A stretch of 64,000 nucleotides of DNA from positions 23,351,786 to 23,415,785 of the forward strand of contig CM033724.1 in NCBI GenBank assembly GCA_019671005.1, given 5' to 3'. Positions 1 to 12,008 of the stretch are shown piece after piece. This stretch comes from Hibiscus mutabilis (Eukaryota; Streptophyta; Magnoliopsida; Malvales; Malvaceae). The first letter of the stretch is position 1, and each line of letters opens with the position of its first letter. The notes under the pieces were generated by a model. It was given only the letters and a program-made list of their open reading frames with translations, searched no databases and was not told the DNA's origin. Made by a program: the position numbers and the translations under genes.

Positions 1-1662
1 CATAACATAAAACTCTATACATCCCAAAATATACGCACATGTGACCCTAAAAGAAAAAAATGGTGGATAGAAACATTACAAACTAGTGTACAGTACTGAA
101 TGTGTCGATCCTCCAAATGTCAGGTACAAGGTAGCCTATCCAAAATATCTAAAAGGGAGAAAATTTAGGGAGTGAGTTAGGGAGCTCAGTGTGTTCCAAT
201 AGTGCAAAATTAAAAACATACAGTGTAAACAATGCAGTAAACATTTTATTTCGAGAAACACATAATCCAGGCAACAATAGGTTCGTTTAAAATTCCTATC
301 CTCCAACCGAACTCTAGTATGTAGTTCCCAAGAACCGCATCTATAAAAGTGTTAACCCAAGCTCATTGGACGTAGGTGCCATCCTAAGGGTATACCTTAG
401 ATCCAGTAGGAATCACCCTAACCGAAGCGTAAGAACCTGATACGGTAGGAATCACCCTAGTCGAAGCATAAGAACATGATACAGTAGGAATCACCAGTCG
501 GATCAGGGCTGAACCTGCATAGACTTCATATCCTATCCCAAGTACCCTAGTAAAACAGTCTAAGCAGTAATAACTAAAATCAGTAGTAAGCAATAATAAC
601 AGTAGATAATAAGCAGACAATTATTTTCAGTAAAACAGTAACCATAGAGCATGTTATAAAATCAGGTACTTAGGCATAAATTAGACGGATAAAATGATCA
701 TATTTAAAATTAGGAAACATGTTATGTTTTTTGCAAAATCCGAGAATACAGTCATGTGTACATGATCAGTTCAAGCAAAACATTTAAAACATTTATGTAG
801 CACACAAGGAACACACCTCAAAAGATTATGTCAGTCAGATGGCCTACTGAGCACATGTGTTACCCTCCGATGCTGTGCTGGAACCTAAGACAACGAATCT
901 TAAATTAATATGAGAGAAATTATTTTCTACGATAATTCACAATGTACCGATACATACGAGTCACAACGGGTTCACGTGGTCGAATGAATCTAGAGGAGCT
1001 AGGCTAGGCAGATACACAATCAGGAGAGTCTCAAATACCTTAAACAAATAATAACATGTGTCTGTCCTTTTTAAATAACTTCTCTTAAATAAATAACTTA
1101 ATACATATGTATGTTCAACTTCAACATTGAATTCGGAGGCTTATGGGTTAGAATTTTGCAAAACAGGCTTCAAAATCAGACTCGGGGCGTCAAAAAATAT
1201 AAAATACAGGTTTTCAAAAAAGTTGACTTTTTTGGTCAAAGTCAACGGTCAAAGTTAATAGAGTTGATTTAGATGAGTTGACTCGGCTGGGTTAGCTCGG
1301 TCAACGGGTTGACTTAGTGAGTTAGGTTAGATAGGTTCGGATCGATCAGACGGGTTTGAATCGGGTCGAACTCAGGTCGGTTCGGTCAAACAGGTTGGGT
1401 TTAATATCATGAGCTATTGGGCCTATATACAGTTCGACCCAAAAGCTAAAGAATCAGGCCTGGTTTGTTATTGGACCTATTGGGTAATTGGGTCAGTTTA
1501 TTGGATAGAACTGGCTCAGTTCATAGGCCAGACCGGGTCTAAGGCTGGTCAAGCCGGTTTGGTTCGAGGGCCACTATCCTTGGGGGCCAAAATTGCCTCA
1601 GACGGCGCATGATGCCCACGCGCGGCCCAATTTATCCAAAAATATCATCAAAAAGACCAGAA
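1..1662 (-). repeat. Degenerate Ty3/gypsy LTR-like sequence
   Basis: No gene is visible here. By eye the order of short blocks follows the minus-strand gypsy LTR at 54324-56657: a block reading like gctcagtgtgttcc (about 183), an aacacacct block (about 810), and a run of ggtcaaagtcaac motifs with a preceding gcgtcaaaaaa block (1185-1300). The match is diverged and patchy. The left end is outside the window, and the right edge is placed where another LTR-like start (TGTAACCCC) begins at about 1666. The lineage call rests only on this similarity. Confidence 0.4.
405..505. repeat. 39-bp tandem repeat, about 2.5 copies
   Basis: The block (a/g)gtaggaatcaccct starts at 405, 444 and 483, so the period is 39 bp. 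Copies 1 and 2 differ at a few positions and copy 3 is cut short. It lies inside LTR-like sequence. Comparable short tandem blocks occur in the other gypsy LTRs of this window (5555-5735 and 60074-60216). Confidence 0.7.
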
Positions 1663-2783
1663 GTGTAACCCCTTAACCCGGTCTAGCCAAAATCGAGATA
1701 AAAGGATCATATTAAGTTTGCCGAAGCAAACCCGAACTAATAACCTAAACCGAGTCCATGTTTTTTCCTTGTTATCTTATATAAATCATTGATTTAGATC
1801 CTAAGGTGAACATGCAACAGTGGATACGACAACATGCGATTAGATTTCAAAACAAGGTTCAATTGCTCAAACATGCACTACGGGGACCAAAACATAATTT
1901 CCATAAATTATAAGGACTTAACCAAATTCTAGGTTACCAATCCTTCATTAATCAGATTTCATGCTCACATGTCAATTTCCAGCTTAAAAAACATCTGAAA
2001 TCATATAATTGCATACATAACATTCGGGGACTAAAATGTATAATTTCAAACTTCAATAGGAAAGAACCCAAAGAAACGCCACTGTGTACCGATACAGATA
2101 TGAATGTATCAATATAGTCTAACTAACAAAACAACTCAGCGTATCGATACATGTAACCCTATATCGATACGGTGTGTCAAACAATCACGTACCGTTACGG
2201 TACCACCCCCGTACCGATCCCTTAAGAAATATTTTCAAAATCTAGATTCTGGTGGCAAAAGAGCGTATCGATACGGTGTCTAGGCGTACTGATACCGTTT
2301 GTATAATTTCACAGCTTCGAGCCTTACCAGACCCCACATACGAAAACCAATGTACTTGTATCAATACACGAAGGTCTGTAATGACCTCTAGGTCCAACAT
2401 ATGACACTTTGGCTCACTCTAAACATTACAAAACCTTACATAAACATCATAAATCATCCATGGCACACTTATCACAACTATACAAGCATTTAAAGCAACT
2501 TCAACAAGCATGACTCAAATCTCTACCAAATCTATAGGCATGCTTCCTACTCAACATCCAAAACATAAATCCAAAGCAATATCAAGCATATAAGGCCTTA
2601 TACGAATTCCAAACAACAATTAAAACTTGCACGAACATGGAGTTTAGCAAACAACCCTCCCAAGCAACAATTACCCACACTGCCTTTATTTCTGAAGAAA
2701 ATAATCTTAAAATAACTTTAAACTAAAGTAACCGAAATTGTGTCTAAACCAAATGAGCATTTTTCAAAATTACAAACTCCCAC
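1663..2783 (-). repeat. Second degenerate LTR-like block, rich in GTATCGATAC motifs
   Basis: The block begins with TGTAACCCCTTAACCCGG at about 1666, close to the minus-strand LTR ends at 44423 and 54324. This suggests a minus-strand gypsy LTR inserted next to, or inside, the preceding one. It has no coding capacity. Between about 2085 and 2370 it contains several palindromic GTATCGATAC-like motifs. Its right border is not defined; copia sequence starts at about 2784. Confidence 0.35.
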
Positions 2784-4276
2784 TAAAACTGAATATCTTT
2801 AAATAATATTACACCCACATAAGTAGTGTCTTCATGAAAGACCTAGGGTGATAGCTTCTTAATAAGCACGCAACTATGGAGTTTGTACCAATATGCTCTA
2901 TAGACACACAATCACTCTGAATTTTCTTTAACAACTAGGAACTAAATATTTATGTTCTTCAATTTTGAAGTGTTCCTATTGTTTATAGAATAAATGAATG
3001 CATATTTATTGTCACAAAAATAACTGAAGTGGTCTTTCTATTCAATCTATAATTAGTAACCCATGTGACAAAATTCTTTTACATCAATATTCTATTAGAA
3101 TCGAAGTATGTAAACCTGATGATCTCTAACTTACCAAAACCCTGATATGTGAGCATGTAATTTTTGTTCTCTAAAGATATCTCATAACCCTACTGGTTGC
3201 TATCCAAAAGTCCATACTAGATTTTCTTAAATATTTGTCTAACATTCCAACAATGTACGCAATATCCAAACACATACATGCTTGAACATAAATTAGATTC
3301 TCAATAGCTTATGCATATGGAATCATTTGTATTTTCTAAATTTCAAGGTTACTTTTAGGGCATTGAGTAAGACAATATTTGTCTTCTTTAGCAATATGAG
3401 TATCTCCCACTGAACTTGTAGTACATACAATTTTCAACCAAATTTATCTCAAAACCAAATGAGATAATCAATATGAAATTTATAATTTTATTAATGAGAG
3501 TCCTACTTAAGCTCATACATGGATTTCTTTAATTTACATATCATTGATATTGTATCATAAGACACAACTCTATGATTGTACCATATAAATAGTTTCTTCA
3601 ATGTCGCCGTTGGAAAAGCAAGCTTAATATCTATCTAATGTAGCTTAAGACTAAAACGAGCAACAAGTGTAATAATTATCTTGAAAGAGTCTTTCAATTA
3701 AACTTTAGAGAACGTCTTTACAAAATCAATGTCTTCTTTTAGAGTATATCCTTTAGATACTTGTATACTTATCCACATTACCATTTTCATCCCTATTAGT
3801 TCTAAATATCCATTTACAACCAATTGGTTTGCACCATAAGGTAATGAGACAAGTTCTTAAACTTTATTGTCTTGCATAAAATTATACTCTTCTTGAATGA
3901 CATCAATATACTTTTGAGAGTTAGGACTTTTATGGTCTAATAAAAAATAATTGAGTTACTTTCTATCATTCCATTGTTATCCTTATTTTCTAGAGGAAAT
4001 ACAATATAATAATCTCGAATAGTATTTCTCTTTCCTCTCGTGGACCTCTTTAATGACACTTTTTTTGAAATTGTTGAGTTTGTTCTTTTGAAACAATTAT
4101 CTTATCTTGAATGAGAGTTGTTCAATATTGTTTTGCTGAGGTACTTGATTCACTTCTTGATAATGATAGGTGTGAAAACCTAAACATTGTCAAAAGTGAT
4201 AGTAGGAATTAAATTATAATCCAATTCCTCCTCAATAGCAATGCATCTAACCTTATTTCTCCCTCCAAACTCAACA
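2784..4276 (-). pseudogene. Ty1/copia pol fragment (reverse transcriptase to RNase H end)
   Basis: Read on the minus strand, 3930-3400 gives recognisable copia reverse-transcriptase blocks in shifting frames: QEEYNFMQDNKV, ELVSLPYGA, GYTLKEDIDFVKTFS, then a CKLKKSMYELK block. These correspond to the usual family order of MQ-E/DNKVW, KGF-Q-G-DY-ETFSPV and CKLKKS-YGLKQ. Near 2880-2830 the strand reads EHIGTNS, the typical C-terminal RNase H end of copia polyproteins, followed downstream by a purine tract (complement of ACTCCCACT near 2786). Stops and frameshifts are frequent, so this is dead. The integrase is not seen; it may be lost or too diverged. Confidence 0.7.
4272..4276. repeat. Target site duplication CAACA (left)
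   Basis: The five bases CAACA directly precede the TGTAAT start of the chromovirus 5' LTR. The same five bases directly follow the 3' LTR end at 25609-25613. Five bp is the usual duplication for Ty3/gypsy integrase. Confidence 0.93.
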
Positions 4277-6815
4277 TGTAATATCCTATTATTGGATTAG
4301 TGACCAAAACACAAAGAATCAAAAGTTAGTGGTTTTAGTTTAGTGACTAAAACGTAAAGTTTTAAAGTTTGGTGACAAAAGTGAAAAGTTGAGAAAAGTT
4401 CAAGGACCAACATGGTAATTTTCCCAATAATTATTTTTATTCCATAAATAAATAGATCATCTAAGGGTGTGGATCGAATATAAAAAATTTGGTTTGATCT
4501 GATGTTTCTGTTATTGGGAAATTACGGTTAAAGTTTAGGTGTAATTCGGGTAATCGTACGAGCTTGGAATTTTATGAAAATTTGAAGGAAGTCTTAGGAA
4601 GACCCGAGGAGCATAGCATTAAATTTTTGAATCATTTTTAATCGGTTTAGATTCGATTGTAATCAGTATTTTGTATAGGTGATGGAATGGCATTTTTGAA
4701 AAAAATTATTTCATTAATGGCATTTTAGACATTTCACCTATACTTTTTAATAAAAATTTATTATGGAAGAGGATAAAGTGTAGGTGTTGAATTGTGATTG
4801 GATTGAAGAAAACATCATTTTAGGACTATTTTTGTGAATTTTGCAAATTTGGGGAAATAAGTGAGAAATTTGAAAATATTCAAGAAGCATGGTTATAATG
4901 TTTGTTATGATTCAAGGATCATTTTAGTGTTAAAATTTTTGAAAATGGAGATGAAATGTGAAAGTTTCCAAATTTTAGATTATAACCCTAAGAGAGAGAA
5001 TTTAGGGTTTAAAGTAAAATTATCAAACTATTGGTTGTAATATGCAATTTGAGATAAGATTAAAGTGTAGGAAGCAATGTTATTGCAAAGAAGTACTTAG
5101 TTGAAAATGTTAAATTTCCATCTTGATATGTACATGTATTAGTAAGGTTTGGACACGTACTTAAGATTGCTCGTGTTATGTATTTAATGTACATACAGAT
5201 AACAAACAAGTTTAAGATCATACAAGTGAAGAAAGAAGATAAAAAGTGCAACCTAGCTTAGTGAGGCTAGTATAAATTATACTTTTGAAAGTGTCAAGGT
5301 GAGTGCAATGCATGTATAGCATGATCTTTATGTCATTTATCATATATTTGACATATTAGAAATATGTCAAAGGTTGAAACATATGCATGGATCACTAATT
5401 AATCATAGAATGTTATTTTGGGTATGAATTGTTCAATATGTATATATATTGCCATGAATGAGATATTGATTGATATAAAGCCCAATGTTTGAGATAGGAA
5501 ATTAAAACTATAGCTGGATATCCATAGAGTCATAAACAGTTGTATAAATATTCTAAGCACTTCAGTGCAATATTCATAAATACTCATTGAGGGTATACTC
5601 ATGCAAGGTTTAGGTATACAGAAACACTTAGGGTGCTAAGCACTATAGTGTAATTTTATAAATAGTCAATAAGGGTATACTCATGCAAGGTTTGGGTATA
5701 CGGAAGCACTTAGGGTGCTAAGCACTACGGTGCAAATAATACACTATACTTAAGTAAGTATAGGGGGATGACTCGTGTACATAGATTTCCTTAAATCGAT
5801 ACTTGGGCTAAATGAATTGAAAAACAGGATGAAAGGCTTAAAAGCTCGATGATAATCATGGCAATGGTAATGGTAAGAACCAAATTTAATACCATGCATT
5901 ATGTTATTATGTATGTATCATGTAATATATGCTAGCAAGCATAATATGGTAAGTGATCATGTGCATTGTTGTTTATTTATATTGATACCTATGTTAATTT
6001 ACATTTGAATTAAATGTTGTTGCCTCACTAAGTATATGCTTAGCGTATGATGAATTTCATGCGTAGGTTTTAAAGGAGCTTCGAGGGAAGAGTAGCCGAG
6101 CATCACTTTCATATTTTGAGAGGTATATCTCCATACTCATAGTAATGTAATGACATCCATCCTTTCTTTCGGAAATGTACTAGATGGCATGTATAATTAG
6201 TGGGGGTTTGTAATAACTTATATAGTTTTTATAATATGGATGATAAACCTAGTAAGTCCTATTATGTTTATAAATGATAATGGACTAAGTTTTTAGTAAA
6301 TATGGGTTCTAAGATAGAAAGATTAAAAAAAAATCTGTTCAGAACGGTACGCAAAAGCTGTGTGTTTGAAAATTCTGTATAAATTCCACAATTATAATTA
6401 GACAGTGAATCTTATATGCATGAACTAGAAATTTTGTCTAGTTTCTTGCAAAACAAACGGTGACTGATTTCGAGTTGTATGTAAAAAGTTATGAATTTTT
6501 ATTCGATGGAAGGTCAGAAAAATAGGGTAGCAGAATTTCAGAAATTCTGGTTTGTGAACTGAGTTTAAGGAATTATTTGAATTTTTATGTAATGATTTTA
6601 GTCTAATAATTCATATGGTTAGAAAGCTTGATGAATCTAGTTTAATTAGAAAATTTCAGAATGAAGTTTCAATGTCTATAAAAAAATTTATAAATTTTTA
6701 AGTAAAGGCAGTGCAGGCTGTCAGTTTTTCTAAAATAAGAAATAAACAAGTTTAATCTTAGTAAGTAACATAACTGACTCGTATTTGATAACGAATAGGG
6801 GAAAAGGATGTTACA
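4277..6815 (+). repeat. 5' LTR of the chromovirus (2539 bp)
   Basis: It starts TGTAATATCC and ends GGATGTTACA, and matches 23073-25608 along its full length with scattered substitutions and small indels. It contains blocks that form short hairpins of the type GCAC-NNNN-GTGC (5557-5568, 5722-5733) inside an approximately 95-bp tandem segment (5585-5735). The block cctcactaagtatatgctta (about 6023) recurs in related form in the solo LTR at 60419. LTR divergence by eye is a few percent, so the insertion is old but not ancient. Confidence 0.92.
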
Positions 6816-6820
6816 TTAAT

Positions 6821-6832
6821 TGGTATCAGAGC
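6821..6832 (+). promoter_or_regulatory. Primer binding site, initiator Met tRNA
   Basis: TGGTATCAGAGC lies five bases after the 5' LTR end. This is the standard plant LTR-retrotransposon site complementary to the 3' end of initiator methionine tRNA. It primes minus-strand DNA synthesis. Confidence 0.93.
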
Positions 6833-6978
6833 AACAAGTTTAGTCGATTCTGGATAGAATTTGAGTTTAAAAGTGAGTCAGAATTGTATACATGCCACTA
6901 GGATGTCATAATTACTAATGATTATGTGTAGGTACTCTGATGCTCTATAATTAGTAATGCTACTCTATATTAAGAAAT

Positions 6979-8687
6979 TTGTTGAAAATGTGTTATGTTC
7001 AGATGTCGGACCATCAGGGTTCTAGACATGCATTTGAGCAGGAAGTCCCTGTGCAGAGTGAGAGTAACGAGGTAAATCAAAATGTACCTCAGGAGCAATA
7101 TCAAGGTCAGGCACCTACACAAGGACAACAAGACATGCCGGTTCAGGATCGTGGATTATTCCTGCATGCATTAGATGATATTTTAAATAGACAAAAACCA
7201 GTCTCTATGCCTAGGGAGCTGAGGAAGCTGAAAGCATCAGAATTTCAAGGTGATTCTGATGTTGACATGATGTCTGGGGACTTCTGGTTAAATGATATTA
7301 AGATTATGTTGGATACTATTCGGTGTGATGATCAAGGAAAACTTGAAGGTGTAACATCACTTTTGATGAGACCTGCTCGAATTTGGTGGACCACTATTAC
7401 TGCTCAGATTCCTCGAGAATGAATTACTTGGGAATTCTTTTTACAAGAGTTCCGAAACAAGTACGTCGGTGATGTTTTTAGCGAAGATATGAGGAATCAA
7501 TTTTTGAATATGAAGCAAGCAAGCAGATCAGTATATGAGTATGAATGTGAGTTTAATAAACTTAGCCGGTTTGCTACAGAGTTCATTCAGACTGAGAAGC
7601 ACAGAGTTACTAGATTTGTGGGAGGTCTAGATCCAGAGTATAAGAAATTCTTTGTTGCTCTTGATTTGTATGTATTTCAATTGGTAGTCAATCGAGCTAA
7701 AGGAATAGAAAGAGTAGAGCAGGAAGAAGCTTCTGATAAGAAAGCACAGTCAACCAAGCGACCTGGAGGTCCCAGTGTTTTACCCTGGTCTAAACGGGGT
7801 AAAAGATTTCAGCAGCAAGGATTAGTTGGATCAATGTCGTCTGTAAAGAAAAAAATTTCTACTGGTAAATCCAAACAAGTCCACAATCGAACGAGTGGAG
7901 CTAAAGGTGGTGAATTTCGGATCCAATCGGAATACAAGACTTGTGGAAAAAGATATTTTGGTCGATGTTGGTATGCACCAGAGATAATATGTTATCAATG
8001 TGGGAAGCCGGGTCACTTCAAACGAGCATATCCAGAATTACAAGAAAACCAATCGGTGACTGCTTCTCAGAGAAATAAAGGAAACCAAGGTTGGAATTCC
8101 CACCAAGGTGTATCAGAAGTTGCATCGAACCTGAAAGGCAAAGCTTCTGCCCGTGTATATAATATCAAGACCACAAAGAGTAAAGATGACCCCGGTGTGA
8201 TATTAGGTATGCTTGAACTCTTTGACGGGCCTATTTTCGCACTAATTGATCCTGGTTCCACTCATTCATATATTAGTTCTAGAATCATACTAGAAAGAAA
8301 TATTCCAGTAGAACTAATTACGAGTGAGGTGGTAGCAACCAATCCGAAAGGCCAGAGTGCTAAGGTCAAAAGAATTTGTCGTCAGTGTCCTATTAAAATT
8401 CAGAACGTGGATCTCCCCGCTAACCTTATGGAATTACCGTTTTATGAGTTCGAAATAATTTTGGGAATAGATTAGTTATCTGCATATGATGTTGTGGTGG
8501 AGTGCCGATTAAAAAGATTAATTTTAAAGGCACCAGATGGATCACAAATATTATTTGTGGGTGAGAAGCCGAATCATCGTAGTGATGTTATTTCGGATAT
8601 GGTTGCGAATGAAATGTTGATGGATGGGTGTGAAACATATTCAACTCCTAAAATTGATACCTTGAAGTAGAATTTGGAATTGATGTA
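6979..8687 (+). pseudogene. Chromovirus gag and protease (broken)
   Basis: The gag polyprotein reads from about 6979 to a TGA at 7420-7422, continues in a shadow-free frame and is open again 7489-8475. The N-terminal part carries the retrotransposon gag core (WLNDIKIMLDTI to FRNKYVGDVF, then MRNQFLNMKQ). A zinc knuckle starts with CYQCGKPGH at 7990, but its last cysteine is Tyr (codon 8029-8031), so metal binding is probably lost. A protease motif LID-PGSTHS at 8242-8268 keeps the catalytic Asp but has Pro in place of the usual Ser/Thr. Further stops lie at 8473 and 8668. The frame then runs through EFGID and is cut at the Tat insertion (8688), resuming as LPGRTP at 20259. Confidence 0.88.
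8683..8687. repeat. Target site duplication ATGTA (left, Tat insertion)
   Basis: ATGTA immediately precedes the TGTAATCACT start of the nested element and is repeated at 20254-20258 directly after its ACA end. Removing one copy and the insert leaves the chromovirus reading frame (EFGID then LPGRTP) continuous, which confirms the boundaries. Confidence 0.95.
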
Positions 8688-9253
8688 TGTAATCACTTAT
8701 TTTTATATGTTTTGTAAATCTTGTGTAATTATTAATATATTATTATTGCATGTATACATATTATATTATATGTTTATTATGTACGTATGATTAATGTGCG
8801 CAAAATATGTGTGTGATATGTGTGAGTATGTGTATATCATATATACTATGTATGTCTACGTATTAATAATTGTTATGGTATGTGCGCGTTGTATGTTTGC
8901 ATGTCATGTATGCTTTGCATTATTTGTATGTATATGTTAATGTATATATTTATATTAATTATGCACGAGAACAAATATACATGTATGTGTTTGTATAATA
9001 TGCTTGGATGTAGGTGATATATGTTGGATATTTGAATGTATGTGTATGCTCGTATATGTATGTGTGCGTTTATTATTATTATTACCAGTATTGTTATTAT
9101 TATTGTTGTTAGTATTATTATTATTATTGGTATTGGGCTAGAATTAAATAAAATCCAAAAAATATATTAAAACCCAAATAGTAATATTAAAGTCCAATCC
9201 ATAATTACAAAACCCAAAAAAATATTACAAGGCCCATTTCGGCCAGACCCAAT
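8688..9253 (+). repeat. Truncated 5' LTR of the Tat element
   Basis: This stretch matches the first about 570 bp of the 3' LTR (17258-17827) nearly base for base. The match includes the TGTAATCACT start, a region of tgtgtatat/atgtatgt simple sequence and the (TTA)n block. Similarity stops after gccagacccaat, where the left copy passes straight into gag-like coding sequence. A single deletion therefore removed about 2.4 kb of LTR, the primer site and the gag start. Confidence 0.88.
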
Positions 9254-10620
9254 AATACAACTCAGAGCTTTGCCGATTTGATTAGGACTGTAGAGTCTCT
9301 TGAATTGGCAATTAAGAGTGGCAGGATTGACAGCGGGATAACTCTTGAAAGTACAACAAGAAGAGAGAGAATAAGGTAAACACTACGAGTACTTACAATG
9401 CCCCAAAGAACTTTACGGTCTCTCAACCGCAAGCATCAACAGGAAAGGCTCAAAACTCAAACCAAAGAGAAGGAAGAGCTCCAAGAAAGGAACAAGAGAA
9501 AGCAACCTTTACTTTGTTGCCAGTTTCGTACTCCGAGCTTTATTCTCAATTGTACAAAGTTGACTTGGTCTGCCCATACTATGTTACTCAGTTCAAACCT
9601 CCGTTTCCGTCATGGTATGATCCTAACGTACATTGCGATTATCATGGCGATGCCCCTAGTCACTCAACAAAAAATTGCCTTACATTTAAGAAACTTGTGC
9701 AGAGCCTGATTAATTATGGGTATTAAAATTTGAAGAACCGAATGTGGCCGCTAACCTGTTGCCTAATCACGGGAACCACGGAGTGAACGCTATCGAGGAG
9801 TACTCTGCTAGGAAGGCTAAGGAAGATGTGTCAGAAATTAAGTCTCCCTTACGGTGGGTGTTCCAACAATTATGCATGGTTCGATTGATTGACAGAGGCA
9901 TGATAGTGGTGCAAAAGGGATGTAAAGCTTATTGCGAGTTCCACCAAGACAGAGGGCACGACATCCAACAATGTGAAGATTTAGGAGATTGATTCAACAG
10001 CTGGTGGATAGTAAAGAGATAGAGTTCTTTGAGGAGGTTGCAGGAAGGAAAGGGTTGGATGTATGTGCGTCAGATAGCCCCAACATCAAGTATGGAATAG
10101 ACAGACCCTTTTTCGTCCCCTCCAGACCAAAGGAAGCAAGTTCATCCCGATGAGAAGCTGTAAAGGTGGCCCCCAAAATCATCATCTCAGCACCAGCCCC
10201 GTTTTCGTTCAAAGACACGCGACGAACCCTTGGAATTATGTCTCTAACGTGACTATACCAGAGAAGTCGAAACTTTGTGAGGAGAAGGAACAAATGGTAA
10301 GAGAGGAGCCAACACAGAAAGATGAACAGACAAAGAAAGATGAAATTGTCAATGAAGTAGGCCACTTCACGAGGAGCGGCAGGTGCTACTCTTCGGAAGC
10401 TTTGAAATCTGCTAAAGCTACAAAGGATAAGGGAGAAGGTACATAAACTAGTCCTGTGAAGATATTCGGTGAGGAGTCCCCTCCAAAGGTTAATGAGCCG
10501 GTAACTGAGGCTCAAGCACAAGAATTTCTGAAGTTCCTGAGGCACAGTGAGTATAATGTAGTGGAACAGTTACGAAAACAACCAGCAAGGATTACGGTGT
10601 TGGAGTTGCTTTTGAGTTAG
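9254..10620 (+). pseudogene. Tat gag remnant
   Basis: Fragments in different frames read FADLIRTVESLELAIKSGRI (from about 9269), LPVSYSELYSQLYKVDLVCP (9517 on), WYDPNVHCDYHGDAPSHSTK (9619 on) and LLPNHGNHGVNAIEEYSA (about 9756). Then comes YCEFHQDRGHDIQQCEDL (about 9928). These are the typical conserved blocks near the C-terminus of plant Tat gag proteins, including the paired Cys/His segments CDYH-GH-NC and CEFH-GH-QC. The N-terminal half is missing through the 5' deletion, and stops at 9724 and 9990 break the rest. Between 10000 and 10620 the frames are poorly conserved. Confidence 0.8.
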
Positions 10621-11199
10621 AAAAAGCACCGGGATGCATTGTTAAAAGTGCTAAACCAAATGTTTGTACCCGGTGACATTTCTGTATCTAAGCTGGACAG
10701 AATAATGGGGCATATCACCGCATACAACTACATCACATTCAGCGATGATGAGATCCCGGAAGGAGGTATGGGGTCTACCAAAGCCCTAAATATCACTACC
10801 CACTGCAAAGGGTATGTGCTACCAGGAGTACTGATTTATAATGGGTCAGCATTAAACGTACTACCTATGGTGACTCTACAAAGGCTACCGGTAGATGATT
10901 CTCATATGAAACCCTGTCATAACTCTGTGAGAGCCTTTGACGGTACTCAAAGGGGAGCACTTGGAAAAATTGAAGTACCTTTATTGATTGGGCCGACAGA
11001 GTACACAATTGTTTTTGTGGTAATGGACATAAAGTCGACCTACAGTTGCTTATTGGGAAGACTATGGATTCACTCGGCTGGAGTTGTTCCCTCATCACTC
11101 CATCAGAAATTGAAATTTGTGATTGGAGGCAAGTTGGTCACTGTAGAGGCTGAGCAAGAGATCATCACCTCGGTAACATCAGATGCCCCCTACATCTAG
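10621..11199 (+). pseudogene. Tat aspartic protease domain (catalytic Asp lost)
   Basis: An open stretch of about 186 codons reads like Tat-lineage protease: VSKLDRIMGHITAYNYITFS, then GVLIYNGSALNVLP, then GPTEYTIVFVVMDI and CLLGRLWIHSAGVVPSSLHQ. In the family the active-site motif is LID-N/S-G-S. Here the aspartate position is Tyr (codon in the 10840-10850 region), a single-base GAT to TAT type change that would abolish proteolysis. The conserved LLGRPW-like motif is present as LLGRLW. The reading frame ends at a TAG near 11197. Confidence 0.85.
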
Positions 11200-11235
11200 A
11201 ACGATGAAGATGCTGTGGAATGTTCTTTCTGAGCA

Positions 11236-11484
11236 TTGGAACTTGTAAATGCTACATTTGTTGCGGAAGGTAGTCGGATCCCCTCTCCTAGGTTATCCAA
11301 CTGTACCAAGATGACCGTCTCTGAAACTTTAGGCCGAGGAGCCAAAACAGGAAAAGGGCTAGGAAGGAGATTGCAAGGAAGCCTACGACCCAGAAGTGTC
11401 ATCACCAAGAAATATCGTTTTGGGCTTGGCTACAAACTGAGTATTCAGCAGAGGAGAGAGGAATACAAAAGAAAAGAAGAATAA
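11236..11484 (+). pseudogene. G-patch-like linker between Tat protease and RT
   Basis: The translated stretch contains LGRGAKTGKGLGRRLQG followed by FGLGYKLS. Glycine-rich segments of this form (G-x-GLG-x-x-LQG ... GLGY) occur after the protease in Tat-lineage elements and resemble the G-patch that follows protease in some retroviruses. A role in nucleic-acid binding during reverse transcription is known for such patches and only inferred here. The frame ends at a TAA near 11482. From 11485 to about 12008 there is AT-rich spacer with no recognisable domain. Confidence 0.5.
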
Positions 11485-12008
11485 ATGAGGGCTAGACTCA
11501 AGGAGAGGATATTCCATGGAGATTGATGTCTTTCCCTCATGTAAAAGATATTTTTGTCTTTGGAGGAATTGGCCATACGAAACAGAAATTACAGAAAGCA
11601 ATTCAAGAAAATAACATACTTAATGAGAATGAGATGTTTAGTGAATCGCTTGAAGGGATGTTCATCAACATGATAGCTGAAGGTGACAATGACATGACCA
11701 GCATCCGTACTTGTCATCCTAGGGAAACTCTCAATAACTGGAGCTACGTTGATCTACCTATAGTCTTTAGGGCCAGATCAGAGTAATGCTCCGAATTAAC
11801 CCTTTTGTTTTTGCCCATGGGCAATGGGGATCTTTTTTATATGGCATCTATGTTAACTTTTTTTGCAGTGAAAGAATGTCTTCCTCATTTTCTTAAATGG
11901 CAAACACTTCATTTACTTCATTCATTCATTTTTTTATTCATATTCATTCACTTTATTTAAAATCATTCTCTTCGTAATACATTCGTTCTCATCTCATGTA
12001 AGGTCCCC

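Noticed and set aside
9994..10545. 183-codon minus-strand open frame
   Set aside because: Lies opposite the Tat gag-protease linker. The complement of Lys/Glu-rich coding gives a Leu/Phe/Ser-rich frame; no domain seen.
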